Shown here: positions 7,475 to 14,820 of the stretch, one piece after another | How positions within the stretch are numbered: position 1 is the first letter of the stretch | How the letters are laid out: every line of letters begins with the position of its first letter | Assembly (NCBI GenBank): GCA_004551945.1 | Contig: SFPN01000004.1 | Coordinates: 1 to 64,000 of the forward strand | Length of the DNA: 64,000 nt | Reading direction: 5' to 3' | DNA from: Clostridiales bacterium | Lineage (GTDB): Bacteria > Bacillota > Clostridia > Oscillospirales > Oscillospiraceae | Made by a program: the position numbers and the translations under genes | Notes under the pieces: model-generated | The model's database searches: none | What the model saw: the letters and a program-made list of their open reading frames with translations, nothing else | Told to the model about the DNA's origin: nothing

Positions 7475-8259
7475 GAGTGCCATGTGAGCTCATAGAGGAT
7501 CTGCTGCCCCTCTATCACGATGAAGTCTGCAGCGACGACAGCCGGGCCTTGGTGGAAGAGCACCTGAAAGACTGTCCTGCCTGCCAAAAGACCCTGGCGG
7601 ATATCCATGAACAGGTGGAACATCCGGAAGAGGCGTGGGAGGAAATGAAGGAGGCCCAGAAAAAGTGGACGCGGGACAGAAGACGAAACTTTTTCAAGGG
7701 TTTGACAGCCACGCTTTTAGGGATTTTGGCTATTGCTGCTTTTGTTTGGGCCACCAATCCCCAGGGGAAAGTGGTCGCAGCGGAGAATATCGAGGTCTCT
7801 CAGGTCTGCCGATTGGAAGATGGCAGTATTGTTTTCCACCTGTATACCAATGATGGCAAGGAGCTTCGCTCTCTGTCCTTCGATGTAATCGATGACTGCT
7901 TCTACTTTATCCCAGAGCAGGCTAAGTTTGAGGCGGACCGGGATAGCGAGAAGGGTTTATTTAACGTATATTTATCGATCTATGTACCGGAAGAATACAA
8001 CGAGGGAAGCAAGGAAGTGAAAGCGGAACTTCAGTCTTTGATACCTCTGAAGGGGGTATATGTAGGAAGCCCGGGGAATGCGGTTGCGGTCTGGGAGGAA
8101 GGACAGGAACTGCCTGCCGCTTCGCCTGCTATGGAGCGGATGATGGAGAATAACCGGGCAATCCTTGTTGATACCCACAAAATTGACTGGGACCAGTATA
8201 CATCTTATCTGGAACGAACCCTGGGCGACGAAATGTTCCGAAAGGAGGGCGTGGAATGA
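7471..8259 (+). CDS. Membrane-anchored zinc-finger anti-sigma factor
   Basis: A 262-residue protein with an N-terminal zf-HC2 anti-sigma motif (H31-x3-C35-x2-C38), a single transmembrane helix at about 74-94 and an outward C-terminal domain of about 165 residues that I do not recognise. This is the layout of a ZAS-type anti-sigma factor that holds the sigma factor at the membrane. The GTG start overlaps the sigma stop (GTGA) and follows AAGGAGGG. Its first 40 residues closely resemble those of the next gene, which suggests duplication. Confidence 0.85.
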   Translation: MRVPCELIEDLLPLYHDEVCSDDSRALVEEHLKDCPACQKTLADIHEQVEHPEEAWEEMKEAQKKWTRDRRRNFFKGLTATLLGILAIAAFVWATNPQGKVVAAENIEVSQVCRLEDGSIVFHLYTNDGKELRSLSFDVIDDCFYFIPEQAKFEADRDSEKGLFNVYLSIYVPEEYNEGSKEVKAELQSLIPLKGVYVGSPGNAVAVWEEGQELPAASPAMERMMENNRAILVDTHKIDWDQYTSYLERTLGDEMFRKEGVE

Positions 8260-8573
8260 AGCTGTCCTGTGCTGTGATCGAGGACTTGCTGCCCTTTTAT
8301 TATGACGGTACCTGCAGCCAGGTGAGCCGGGAGGAAATCGAAAAGCACCTTACAGACTGCGCTTCCTGTCAGCGTATGCTGTGGCGGTTTCAAAAGGAGA
8401 TCCTTTTGCCGGGAAAGGAGACCACGAAAGACCACGCGCTGGAATCTTTGGAGAAAGAGTGGAAGAAAAGAACAAGAGAAAAAATCTTTAATGGTGTGAT
8501 TCTTGCCGTGTTTTTTGGTGCTGTGGTTTTGGGGATCTATGCATCCATGCACTACAGTTTGTATGGATGGTAA
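8256..8573 (+). CDS. Small membrane zinc-finger protein, second anti-sigma-like paralogue
   Basis: A 105-residue protein with the same N-terminal pattern as its neighbour (H31, C35, C38; both begin with an IEDLLP-type helix), a short charged linker and a transmembrane helix at about 78-97. It has almost no extracytoplasmic domain. It overlaps the previous gene by an ATGA junction. It may modulate the sigma/anti-sigma pair or be a truncated duplicate; the sequence does not decide. The hairpin at 8582-8606 follows. Confidence 0.8.
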   Translation: MKLSCAVIEDLLPFYYDGTCSQVSREEIEKHLTDCASCQRMLWRFQKEILLPGKETTKDHALESLEKEWKKRTREKIFNGVILAVFFGAVVLGIYASMHYSLYGW

Positions 8574-8581
8574 AAGTGTAA

Positions 8582-8612
8582 GGGCCGGGAGCAATGCTCC
8601 CGGCCCAGTTTC
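8582..8612 (+). terminator. Terminator of the sigma factor operon
   Basis: An 11-bp very GC-rich stem (8582-8592 with 8596-8606) followed by a short T/C tract. The U-run is weak but the stem is strong. Confidence 0.65.
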
Positions 8613-8619
8613 TCTCCAT

Positions 8620-8641
8620 AAATTATTGACAAACGATAATT
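8620..8641. promoter_or_regulatory. Palindromic operator, left copy, over the -35 box
   Basis: AATTATTG and CGATAATT flank a 5-bp centre, a near-perfect palindrome. The site overlaps the -35 element of the promoter at 8626-8654. The same pattern recurs inverted at 8664-8685, with 17 of 22 positions matching and all mismatches in the centre. Confidence 0.7.
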
Positions 8642-8654
8642 CCTGTGATATCCT
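8626..8654 (+). promoter_or_regulatory. Promoter of the DUF2975-like/HTH/lipoprotein operon
   Basis: TTGACA (8626-8631), a 17-bp spacer and TATCCT (8649-8654). It sits between the two operator copies, so the regulator encoded at 9683-9910 is the obvious candidate repressor. Confidence 0.75.
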
Positions 8655-8663
8655 CAAGATAGA

Positions 8664-8685
8664 AATTATCGAAAAACAATAATTT
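8664..8685. promoter_or_regulatory. Palindromic operator, right copy, after the -10 box
   Basis: AATTATCG and CAATAATT flank a 5-bp A-rich centre, the inverted twin of 8620-8641. It lies in the initial transcribed region, directly before the ribosome site of the membrane protein gene. Confidence 0.7.
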
Positions 8686-8697
8686 GGAGGTGCCGAT

Positions 8698-9669
8698 ATG
8701 AACAAGAACCGTGGCCCGTTCACGGCCTTTCTGGTCCTGGAGGGAATCTTCTTCCTGGCCCTCTTCTGGGCAGGAGACGCCGCGCCCCAGTGGTTTTCCA
8801 GCGCCCTGGCCTTTCCCTTTGAGCAGATCGGGGCGGGCCTGCGCTGGCTGTCCCTGGCCGGAGGAGCGGGGAACGTGCTGGCGATTCTGCTCTATGTAAT
8901 CCTCAGCCTGCTGCCCATGGGTCTGCTGCTGGCCCTGCGCCGCCGGAGGGCCCTCTGCCGGGAGGACTGCCTGCTTGCCCTGCTGACCGTCCTGCTCTTT
9001 GCCGCCCTGTATTACATGGTGAACCCCTCCCTGGTACCCACGCCCAACGGCCTGGGGGACGGGGAGATGAACAAGGCTCTCTTCGGCGGCAGCGTCTACA
9101 CCCTGGCCTTCGGCTACGGAGTTCTCCGGGCTCTGCGCCACTTCCAGGCGGCGGACATGAGCAAGCTCCAGGATTACCTGGCGCTGTTTCTGAAAATTTT
9201 GGCGGCATTCTTCGTCTTTCTGGCCTGCGGGAGCTGCTTCCAGGACTTCCTCTCCGGTGTGGATGCTTTGCAGGCGGGGAACCGGGGTAATGAGGGGGAA
9301 CTGCTGCCCAGCTACCTCTTCCTGTTCGCCCGCTTTCTGGCCGCCGCCCTGCCCTACCTGCTGGATACGCTGGTGACCCTGTCCGCCCTGAATCTGCTGG
9401 CGGAGCGGCGGCAGGACCCCTATTCCCAGGAGGCAGGGGAGGCCGCGCAGACGCTCTCCCGCCTGTGCGTGGTGAGCCTGAGGCTGACCATTTTGGTCAC
9501 CGTAGCCCTGAACCTGCTCCAGCTTGTCTGCATGGGCAGTCTGTACACCGTCCACATTACGGTCCTCCTGCCAGTGCTGCCCATCGTCTTTGTGCTGGCG
9601 GTTCTGCTGCTGACCCAACTCATGGGGGAGAACCGGCAGCTGAAAGAGGACAACGATCTGTTTATTTAA
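8698..9669 (+). CDS. DUF2975-like multi-spanning membrane protein
   Basis: A 323-residue hydrophobic protein with about eight predicted membrane helices. The last helix runs into the tail MGENRQLKEDNDLFI, which resembles the conserved C-terminus of DUF2975 proteins; in that family this gene normally precedes a small YozG-like HTH regulator, as here. It is longer than the usual 150-200 residues. The ATG at 8698 follows TTGGAGG by 7 nt. Its biochemical role is unknown. It is first in a three-gene operon controlled by paired palindromic operators. Confidence 0.7.
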   Translation: MNKNRGPFTAFLVLEGIFFLALFWAGDAAPQWFSSALAFPFEQIGAGLRWLSLAGGAGNVLAILLYVILSLLPMGLLLALRRRRALCREDCLLALLTVLLFAALYYMVNPSLVPTPNGLGDGEMNKALFGGSVYTLAFGYGVLRALRHFQAADMSKLQDYLALFLKILAAFFVFLACGSCFQDFLSGVDALQAGNRGNEGELLPSYLFLFARFLAAALPYLLDTLVTLSALNLLAERRQDPYSQEAGEAAQTLSRLCVVSLRLTILVTVALNLLQLVCMGSLYTVHITVLLPVLPIVFVLAVLLLTQLMGENRQLKEDNDLFI

Positions 9670-9682
9670 AGGGGGGATGGCC

Positions 9683-9910
9683 ATGGCCATCAAGGTCTGT
9701 CTGGAAGAGGTGCTGAAAGCCCGGGGGATGACCTCGAAGGAGCTGTGCGCCAAGGTGGGCATCACCGAGGCCAACCTGTCCATCCTCCGCAGCGGCAAGG
9801 CCAAGGGCGTGCGCTTTCACACCCTCAACCGGATCTGTTATTTTCTGGACTGCGACGTAGGCGATATTTTAAAATGTGACGGAGAATTGGAGGCAGATGA
9901 TGAAACGTAA
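9683..9910 (+). CDS. Small XRE/YozG-like helix-turn-helix regulator
   Basis: A 75-residue protein that is almost entirely one Cro/C1-type DNA-binding domain. The motif region KVGITEANLSILRSGKAKGV is the typical recognition-helix segment of this group, followed by a conserved L.I...LDC..GDIL tail. The ATG at 9683 is preferred to 9677 because AAAGGGGGG lies directly before 9677. It overlaps the lipoprotein gene by 11 nt. It probably represses its own operon through the operators at 8620-8641 and 8664-8685. Confidence 0.88.
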   Translation: MAIKVCLEEVLKARGMTSKELCAKVGITEANLSILRSGKAKGVRFHTLNRICYFLDCDVGDILKCDGELEADDET

Positions 9911-10844
9911 CCTGTTTGCAGCGTTGATTACCGCCGGACTGCTGCTGTCCCTCACCGGCTGCCAGCTGGCGAAGGAGGAGAGCGGCAGCCAGGACCGGCT
10001 GGTGGGAGCCTTTATCACCACCGAGTACCTGGACCTGATGGACATGGAGGCCTACCTGAATGACCATCTGGACGACGTGAAGAAGGGCGGAGAAATTTTG
10101 GTAGATGGAGATACACGTGCCTATGAAGAGCGCATCTATGGGGTGAACCAGTCCGACGACCCGGAGCACCCGGACTATACCTTCCCCGGGCTGGAGGGGA
10201 TTGCTATCTATTACATTCCGGTGGATGCCGGGGAGGATTCGTATTGGACCTCAAGTACCGCGGAGGAGGCACAGCTGTACACTGCGTTTAACCTGAGCAA
10301 TGACATGGACGAGATTGTGGTAACAGCCGACCTCTATGTGTCTGCCGATGGAGGGCTGCACAGTTTTTATGCCAATCCCATCTACCAGACGGCGGAGGGG
10401 GAGCTCTATCTCATCAGCGGCACGGGGATCAGCGGAGAAATGAGTGCGGACGGCACCCAAATGAACCAGACCCTGAATGAGACCAACACCATTACCCGCC
10501 AGGGTAAGACCGTGCAGCAGCGCTTTGAGATTAAACTCAACTACAATGCCGTCTATCCCATGGACAAGACCGTCCTGCTCCAGCTGGATCAAAATAATCA
10601 AGTGATTCATCGGCAGGAACTCCTTCCTGGCCAGGCCCCGGAGACCTTGACCGCAGCAGAGGAGACGGCCTACATTCTGGTGGAAAACTGCCGCACCGAC
10701 AGCCAGGGAGAGACCGTCATTGACCGGGAGATCGTGTCCCGGGGAGAGGACTCGCTGTACACCTATTCCCTCCAGCCCAGCGGATTCTTCACCAAGCAAG
10801 CCACCCAGGTTTTGTGGGAGGAAGCCGAGTCTGCACAGCAATAA
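9900..10844 (+). CDS. Predicted lipoprotein of unknown function
   Basis: A 314-residue secreted protein with a lipoprotein signal peptide: positive MKR start, hydrophobic core and lipobox LTGC with the modified cysteine at residue 21. The remaining 290 residues are rich in beta-strand-like Tyr/Thr segments and match no family that I recognise. The ATG at 9900 fits the TTGGAGG at 9887-9893 better than the ATG at 9897. Overlap with the HTH gene indicates co-translation, so it belongs to the DUF2975/HTH unit and probably acts at the cell surface. Confidence 0.75.
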   Translation: MKRNLFAALITAGLLLSLTGCQLAKEESGSQDRLVGAFITTEYLDLMDMEAYLNDHLDDVKKGGEILVDGDTRAYEERIYGVNQSDDPEHPDYTFPGLEGIAIYYIPVDAGEDSYWTSSTAEEAQLYTAFNLSNDMDEIVVTADLYVSADGGLHSFYANPIYQTAEGELYLISGTGISGEMSADGTQMNQTLNETNTITRQGKTVQQRFEIKLNYNAVYPMDKTVLLQLDQNNQVIHRQELLPGQAPETLTAAEETAYILVENCRTDSQGETVIDREIVSRGEDSLYTYSLQPSGFFTKQATQVLWEEAESAQQ

Positions 10845-10846
10845 GA

Positions 10847-10884
10847 AAATCCCCGGCAGTTCGTTTATGAACTGCCGGGGATTT
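10847..10884. terminator. Bidirectional terminator between the lipoprotein gene and trmD
   Basis: A perfect 16-bp stem (10847-10862 with 10869-10884) and a 6-nt loop, with A-rich sequence to the left and T-rich to the right. It can end the convergent transcripts from both sides. Confidence 0.9.
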
Positions 10885-10892
10885 GTCTTATA

Positions 10893-11672
10893 TTATTCCT
10901 CGCTGTGCTCCGCCTCTTCCGCCGCGATCTCCTTCAGCAGCTTCTGGTCGGCCTTGGAGGACAGGTCCAGCTTTTCGTACATGTCCGGCCGCCGGTCCCG
11001 GGTGCGGAGAATGGCCTGCTTCCGCCGCCACTTGGCGATGTTAGCGTGGTGGCCGGAGAGGAGGATGGGAGGCACCCGCTTGTCGTGCCACACCTCCGGG
11101 CGGGAGTACTGGGGGCACTCCAGCAGGCCGTCCCAGTGGCTCTCCTCAATAAAGCACTCCGGGTCGGACAGCACCCCGGGCACCAGGCGGCAGACCGCGT
11201 CTGCCACTGCCATGGCGGGAATTTCTCCGCCGGTGAGGACGAAATCTCCCAGGGAGATCTCCTCGTCCACGCACTCCTGTATAAAGCGCTCATCCACCCC
11301 CTCGTAGTGGCCGCAGACCAGGATCAGGCTGTCGTAGTCCCGCTGGAGCCGCTTGGCATCCGCCTGCTTAAACACATGACCGGCAGGGGAGAGGTAGATG
11401 GTGTGCACCCGCTTTCCCATCTCGTCGCAGATGTGCTTCCAGCACTGGTAGAGGGGGTCGGCCTGCATCACCGCCCCGTGGCCGCCCCCGTAGGGGTAGT
11501 CGTCCACCTGCTTCTGCTTGTTCAGGGTGTAGTCCCGGATCTGGTGGCAGTCAATGCGGATGATGTCCCGCTCCTGGGCCCGGCCCAGGATGGACTCGCA
11601 CAGCATGTCTCCCACCACGTCGGGGAAGAGGGTCATAATGTGGATATGATACTGAAAGGCCATGGGGGTCAC
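10893..11672 (-). CDS. trmD: tRNA (guanine-37 N1)-methyltransferase
   Basis: A 259-residue SPOUT-family enzyme that methylates G37 of tRNAs reading CNN codons, preventing +1 frameshifts. Recognisable are the YPYGGGHG segment near 60-67, the SAM-binding trefoil-knot motifs CGHYEGVDERF and EISLGDFVLTGGE, and the C-terminal PEVWHDKRVPPILLSGHHA stretch. The start is a GTG overlapping the rimM stop (GTGA); an ATG three codons in (11663) is an alternative. Last gene of the ylxM-ffh-rpsP-khpA-rimM-trmD operon. Confidence 0.97.
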   Translation of the reverse strand: MTPMAFQYHIHIMTLFPDVVGDMLCESILGRAQERDIIRIDCHQIRDYTLNKQKQVDDYPYGGGHGAVMQADPLYQCWKHICDEMGKRVHTIYLSPAGHVFKQADAKRLQRDYDSLILVCGHYEGVDERFIQECVDEEISLGDFVLTGGEIPAMAVADAVCRLVPGVLSDPECFIEESHWDGLLECPQYSRPEVWHDKRVPPILLSGHHANIAKWRRKQAILRTRDRRPDMYEKLDLSSKADQKLLKEIAAEEAEHSEE

Positions 11673-12160
11673 ATCCCTTCAATCAGGCGAACCCGGATGT
11701 AGCCCTCGTCCACGTTGGTCTCTGCGATAAACTCCTCCACGGCGGGGATCATGTGCTCCTTTTTGCCCCCGCGGACCACATAGACGTTGCTGGCCGGAGG
11801 GGTGAGCACATCGGCGATCTGGCCCAGCACCTCGCCGGTGTCTGCGTCCCGGACCTCCAGTCCCATGAGGTCAGCCAGGAAGAAGGCGCCGGGCTCCAGC
11901 TCCACGTCCTCCCGGTCAATGCAGACCACCTTGTCCCGGAGCTTCATGGCCTCGTTTACGTCCGTGACACCCTGGAGCTTGGCCAGCACGCAGTTCTTGT
12001 GGACCCGGCCGGAGAGAAGCTGGATGGGCTTGCCGTCAATGTACAGGGTGTAGAAGTCCAGCAAAAACTCCGGCTCGTCAGCCCAGGGCAGGATTTTGAC
12101 CTCCCCGGCGATGCCGTGGGTGTTGACGATCTTGCCCGCTTCCAGATAGCGATTCTTCAA
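11669..12160 (-). CDS. rimM: Ribosome maturation factor RimM
   Basis: A 163-residue 30S assembly factor. The N-terminal barrel begins with AGKIVNTHGIAGEVKI, the usual RimM opening. The C-terminal PRC-barrel contains the GQIADVLTPPASNVYVV segment and HMIPAVEEFI. It helps mature the 16S 3' domain around S19. The start is a TTG with AAGGAGG 8 nt upstream; no ATG is available nearby. A hairpin terminator at 12225-12257 separates it from khpA, so its expression may be lower than that of upstream genes. Confidence 0.95.
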   Translation of the reverse strand: MKNRYLEAGKIVNTHGIAGEVKILPWADEPEFLLDFYTLYIDGKPIQLLSGRVHKNCVLAKLQGVTDVNEAMKLRDKVVCIDREDVELEPGAFFLADLMGLEVRDADTGEVLGQIADVLTPPASNVYVVRGGKKEHMIPAVEEFIAETNVDEGYIRVRLIEGM

Positions 12161-12224
12161 GGGAAACCCCTCCTTGCGTGTTCAAAAGTTCGGTCCCGAC
12201 CGTTTCGGTGTTCAAACGGGCAGG

Positions 12225-12257
12225 AAAAAATGGCGGACGCAGGAGCGCGCCGCCATT
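12225..12257 (-). terminator. Internal terminator between khpA and rimM
   Basis: On the minus strand an 8-bp stem (12257-12250 with 12236-12229) and a 13-nt loop are followed by a T-run (12230-12225). It lies inside the operon and may act as an attenuator that lowers rimM-trmD expression. Confidence 0.6.
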
Positions 12258-12280
12258 CTTTGGCAAGCGAACGCCTGCCG

Positions 12281-12511
12281 TTAGTCCATAATTTCGACGG
12301 AAACCTTTTTGCCCTGGCGCTGAGCCACAGAGCGCATCAGCGTGCGGATTTCCTTGGCGATCCGGCCCTGACGGCCAATCACCTTTCCCATGTCGCTGGG
12401 ATCGACCCGGAGCTCAAGCACAACATTACCGTCCGTTTCCGTCTCCTGCACGTCCACGGCCTGGGGGTGTTCCACCAGATTTTGGGCGATATAAGTGAGC
12501 AAGTCCTTCAT
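12281..12511 (-). CDS. khpA: KH-domain RNA-binding protein KhpA (YlqC)
   Basis: A 76-residue single KH domain with the GKVIGRQGRIAKEIRTL signature (GxxG loop GRQG). KhpA proteins bind RNA and, with KhpB, affect cell division and envelope growth in Firmicutes. ATG with GGAGGG upstream. It sits in its conserved place between rpsP and rimM. Confidence 0.95.
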   Translation of the reverse strand: MKDLLTYIAQNLVEHPQAVDVQETETDGNVVLELRVDPSDMGKVIGRQGRIAKEIRTLMRSVAQRQGKKVSVEIMD

Positions 12512-12523
12512 GTGCCCTCCAAA

Positions 12524-12763
12524 TCAGATGGCGTTGGCCTTTTTCAGCAGAGCCTTCACGGTCTCAGTGGGCTGTGCGCCGGTCTTGATCCAAGCCTGTG
12601 CACGCTCGGCGTCCACCTTGATGGCAGCGGGCTCCTGCAGGGGATCATAGGTGCCGATCTCTTCGATGAAACGGCCGTTGCGGGGATACCGGGAGTCGGC
12701 AACCACGATACGATAGAAGGGGTTCTTCTTGGAGCCCATTCTGCGAAGTCTGATCTTAACCAT
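12524..12763 (-). CDS. rpsP: 30S ribosomal protein S16
   Basis: A 79-residue S16 with the standard beginning [20 protein letters not shown] and the conserved [13 protein letters not shown] segment. It stabilises the 5' domain of 16S rRNA during 30S assembly. A strong GGAGGTGAAAG-type site precedes it. It lies 76 bp downstream of ffh in the same operon. Confidence 0.98.
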   Translation of the reverse strand: MVKIRLRRMGSKKNPFYRIVVADSRYPRNGRFIEEIGTYDPLQEPAAIKVDAERAQAWIKTGAQPTETVKALLKKANAI

Positions 12764-12839
12764 GTTACTTTCACCTCCAAATGATTGACTTTCATTCTAT
12801 GGAACCGTGTGAAACACACGGAGACCCAACGTAATTTTT

Positions 12840-14207
12840 TCAGAAGGGGCGGCCCATGCCGCCGGGCATTCCACCGGGGAACTTGCCGAACTTACCCTTC
12901 CTGCGCTTGCCTGCCATTTTGGTCATCTGCTTGGTCATCTGCTGCATCATGCCAAATTCTTTCAGCAGGCGGTTCACATCCACCACCTGCAAGCCGCAGC
13001 CGGCGGCAATGCGCTTTTTCCGGCTGCTGTTGAGGATGGAGGGATTTTCCCGCTCCTGGGGGGTCATGGAGAGGATGATGGCCTCGGTGTGGGCCAGCGC
13101 CTTCTCGTTGATGGTGACGCCCTCCAGGGCCTTGGCGTTCATGCCGGGCATCATGCTCAGAAGCTCATCCATGGAGCCCATGCCCTTCACCTGGACCAGC
13201 TGATCGTAGTAGTCCTGCAGGGTGAAGCGGTTCTTCTTCAGCTTCTCCGCCAGCTCCTGGGCCTTCTGCATGTCGAACTGCTGCTCGGCCTTTTCAATCA
13301 GGGTGAGCACGTCGCCCATGCCCAGGATGCGGGAGGCCATCCGGTCGGGGTGGAAGACCTCGATGTTGTCCAGCTTTTCTCCCATGCCCACGAACTTGAT
13401 GGGCTTGCCGGTGACGGCTTTGATGGACAGGGCCGCGCCGCCTCGGGCGTCGCCGTCCAGCTTGGTGAGCACCACGCCGTCGATGTCCAGGGCCTCGTCG
13501 AAGGCCTTGGCGGCGTTCACCGCATCCTGACCGATCATGGCGTCTACCACCAGGAGAATTTCGCTGGGGTTCACCGCTTCCTTGATGCTCTGCAGCTCCG
13601 CCATCAGGGCTTCGTCCACGTGGAGACGGCCGGCGGTATCCAGAAAGACCATGTCGTTGCCGTGTTTCTTGGCGTGCTCAATGGCCGCCTGGGCAATGGT
13701 GACGGGGTTTTCCTGGCCCATCTGGAACACGGGAATGTCCAGCTGCTTGCCCACAACCTCCAGCTGCTGGATGGCGGCGGGGCGGTAAATGTCGCAGGCG
13801 GCCAGCAGGGGACGCTTGCCGTTCTGCTTGCGCATAAGGCCGGCCAGCTTGGCTGCGTTGGTGGTTTTGCCGGCGCCCTGTAAGCCAACCATCATCACCA
13901 CAGTGGGGGGCTGGGAGGCGATGTTGATCTTTGCGCTGCCGCCGCCCATGAGCTCGATGAGCTCCTGGTTGACGATCTTCACAATGGCCTGAGCGGGGGT
14001 CAGGCTTTCCAGCACCTCGGTGCCCACAGCCTTTTCGGTGACGCGCTTGACAAAGTCCTTCACTACCTTGTAGCTTACGTCAGCTTCCAGCAGCGCCAAG
14101 CGAATTTCCCGCATGGCCTCCTTCACGTCGGCCTCGCTGAGGCGGCCCTTGTTCCGCAGTTTCTTGAACGCGGAGGAGAGTTTTTCGGTTAAACCTTCAA
14201 ATGCCAT
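12840..14207 (-). CDS. ffh: Signal recognition particle protein Ffh
   Basis: A 455-residue SRP54 GTPase that binds signal peptides of nascent membrane proteins and the 4.5S/6S RNA. It has an N-domain (1-90), a G-domain with P-loop GLQGAGKTT near 108-116, DTAGRLHVDE and TKLDGDARGG, and a methionine-rich M-domain from about 300. The tail is Gly/Met/Lys-rich and basic. It starts 6 nt after the ylxM stop, consistent with their coupling in Firmicutes. Confidence 0.98.
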   Translation of the reverse strand: MAFEGLTEKLSSAFKKLRNKGRLSEADVKEAMREIRLALLEADVSYKVVKDFVKRVTEKAVGTEVLESLTPAQAIVKIVNQELIELMGGGSAKINIASQPPTVVMMVGLQGAGKTTNAAKLAGLMRKQNGKRPLLAACDIYRPAAIQQLEVVGKQLDIPVFQMGQENPVTIAQAAIEHAKKHGNDMVFLDTAGRLHVDEALMAELQSIKEAVNPSEILLVVDAMIGQDAVNAAKAFDEALDIDGVVLTKLDGDARGGAALSIKAVTGKPIKFVGMGEKLDNIEVFHPDRMASRILGMGDVLTLIEKAEQQFDMQKAQELAEKLKKNRFTLQDYYDQLVQVKGMGSMDELLSMMPGMNAKALEGVTINEKALAHTEAIILSMTPQERENPSILNSSRKKRIAAGCGLQVVDVNRLLKEFGMMQQMTKQMTKMAGKRRKGKFGKFPGGMPGGMGRPF

Positions 14208-14213
14208 GGAAAC

Positions 14214-14582
14214 TCACTCCCTCTCAAGGTCGTCGATGGCTTCGCCCAGCCTGGTGCAGAGGGCGTCCAGCTCCTGGTTGGCCAGCTTGGCCTGGTTCAG
14301 GGCCTGGATCTGCCCGCACAGATCCCGGAGGGAAGCTGCGGTGGCCCGGGTGCGGTGGTAGCGCTGGATGAGACCGGTTTTTTCCTCGATTTCCTCCAGG
14401 GTTTTCTCCGCCCGGACGATGGTGTCCCGGACGCCCTGACGGGTGATGTCGTAATTTTCCGCGATCTCCGCCAGGGATAGGTCGTCGTTGTAGTACAGGT
14501 CGTAAAACTCTTTCTGCCGGGGGGTGAGCAGATCGCCATAAAAATCATAAAGCATGGCCATTCGATAGGCTTGGTTTTTCAT
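14214..14582 (-). CDS. ylxM: YlxM family SRP-associated helix-turn-helix protein
   Basis: A 122-residue UPF0122 protein. The HTH resembles sigma region 4 (LTPRQKEFYDLYYNDDLSLAEIA, then TRQGVRDTIVRAEKTLEEIE), the usual YlxM architecture. It is encoded directly before ffh and is thought to modulate SRP. The ATG at 14582 follows AGGAGG by 8 nt. First gene of the minus-strand operon, with its own promoter at 14638-14666. Confidence 0.95.
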   Translation of the reverse strand: MKNQAYRMAMLYDFYGDLLTPRQKEFYDLYYNDDLSLAEIAENYDITRQGVRDTIVRAEKTLEEIEEKTGLIQRYHRTRATAASLRDLCGQIQALNQAKLANQELDALCTRLGEAIDDLERE

Positions 14583-14637
14583 GGCGAGGCCCTCCTGTGC
14601 GCGGCATGTAAAGTTGATTTCCTTTACAACAGTGACT

Positions 14638-14666
14638 ATCCTAACCCACCGGGCGGATTTTGTCAA
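14638..14666 (-). promoter_or_regulatory. Promoter of the ylxM-ffh-rpsP-khpA-rimM-trmD operon
   Basis: On the minus strand TTGACA (14666-14661), a 17-bp spacer and TAGGAT (14643-14638), 56 bp upstream of the ylxM start. Confidence 0.8.
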
Positions 14667-14722
14667 GAGGAATTTGTATGAAAATCTGCTTTTTTGGCTA
14701 GGATTTCCGCAGAATTTCCTTC

Positions 14723-14755
14723 CTGACTTTACTTTCCCAAAGATTATGGTAAAAT
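14723..14755 (+). promoter_or_regulatory. Promoter of the ymfF-ymfH-lgt-folD operon
   Basis: An extended -10 (TGG followed by TAAAAT at 14750-14755) with no good -35 at the proper distance. It is divergent from the ylxM promoter and 66 bp upstream of the first gene. Confidence 0.5.
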
Positions 14756-14820
14756 ACAACTATTCTATTGATTCCTTTTTGCGTTTTTCGCGCAGCGTTT
14801 CACCCCAAAGGAGGGTATCC

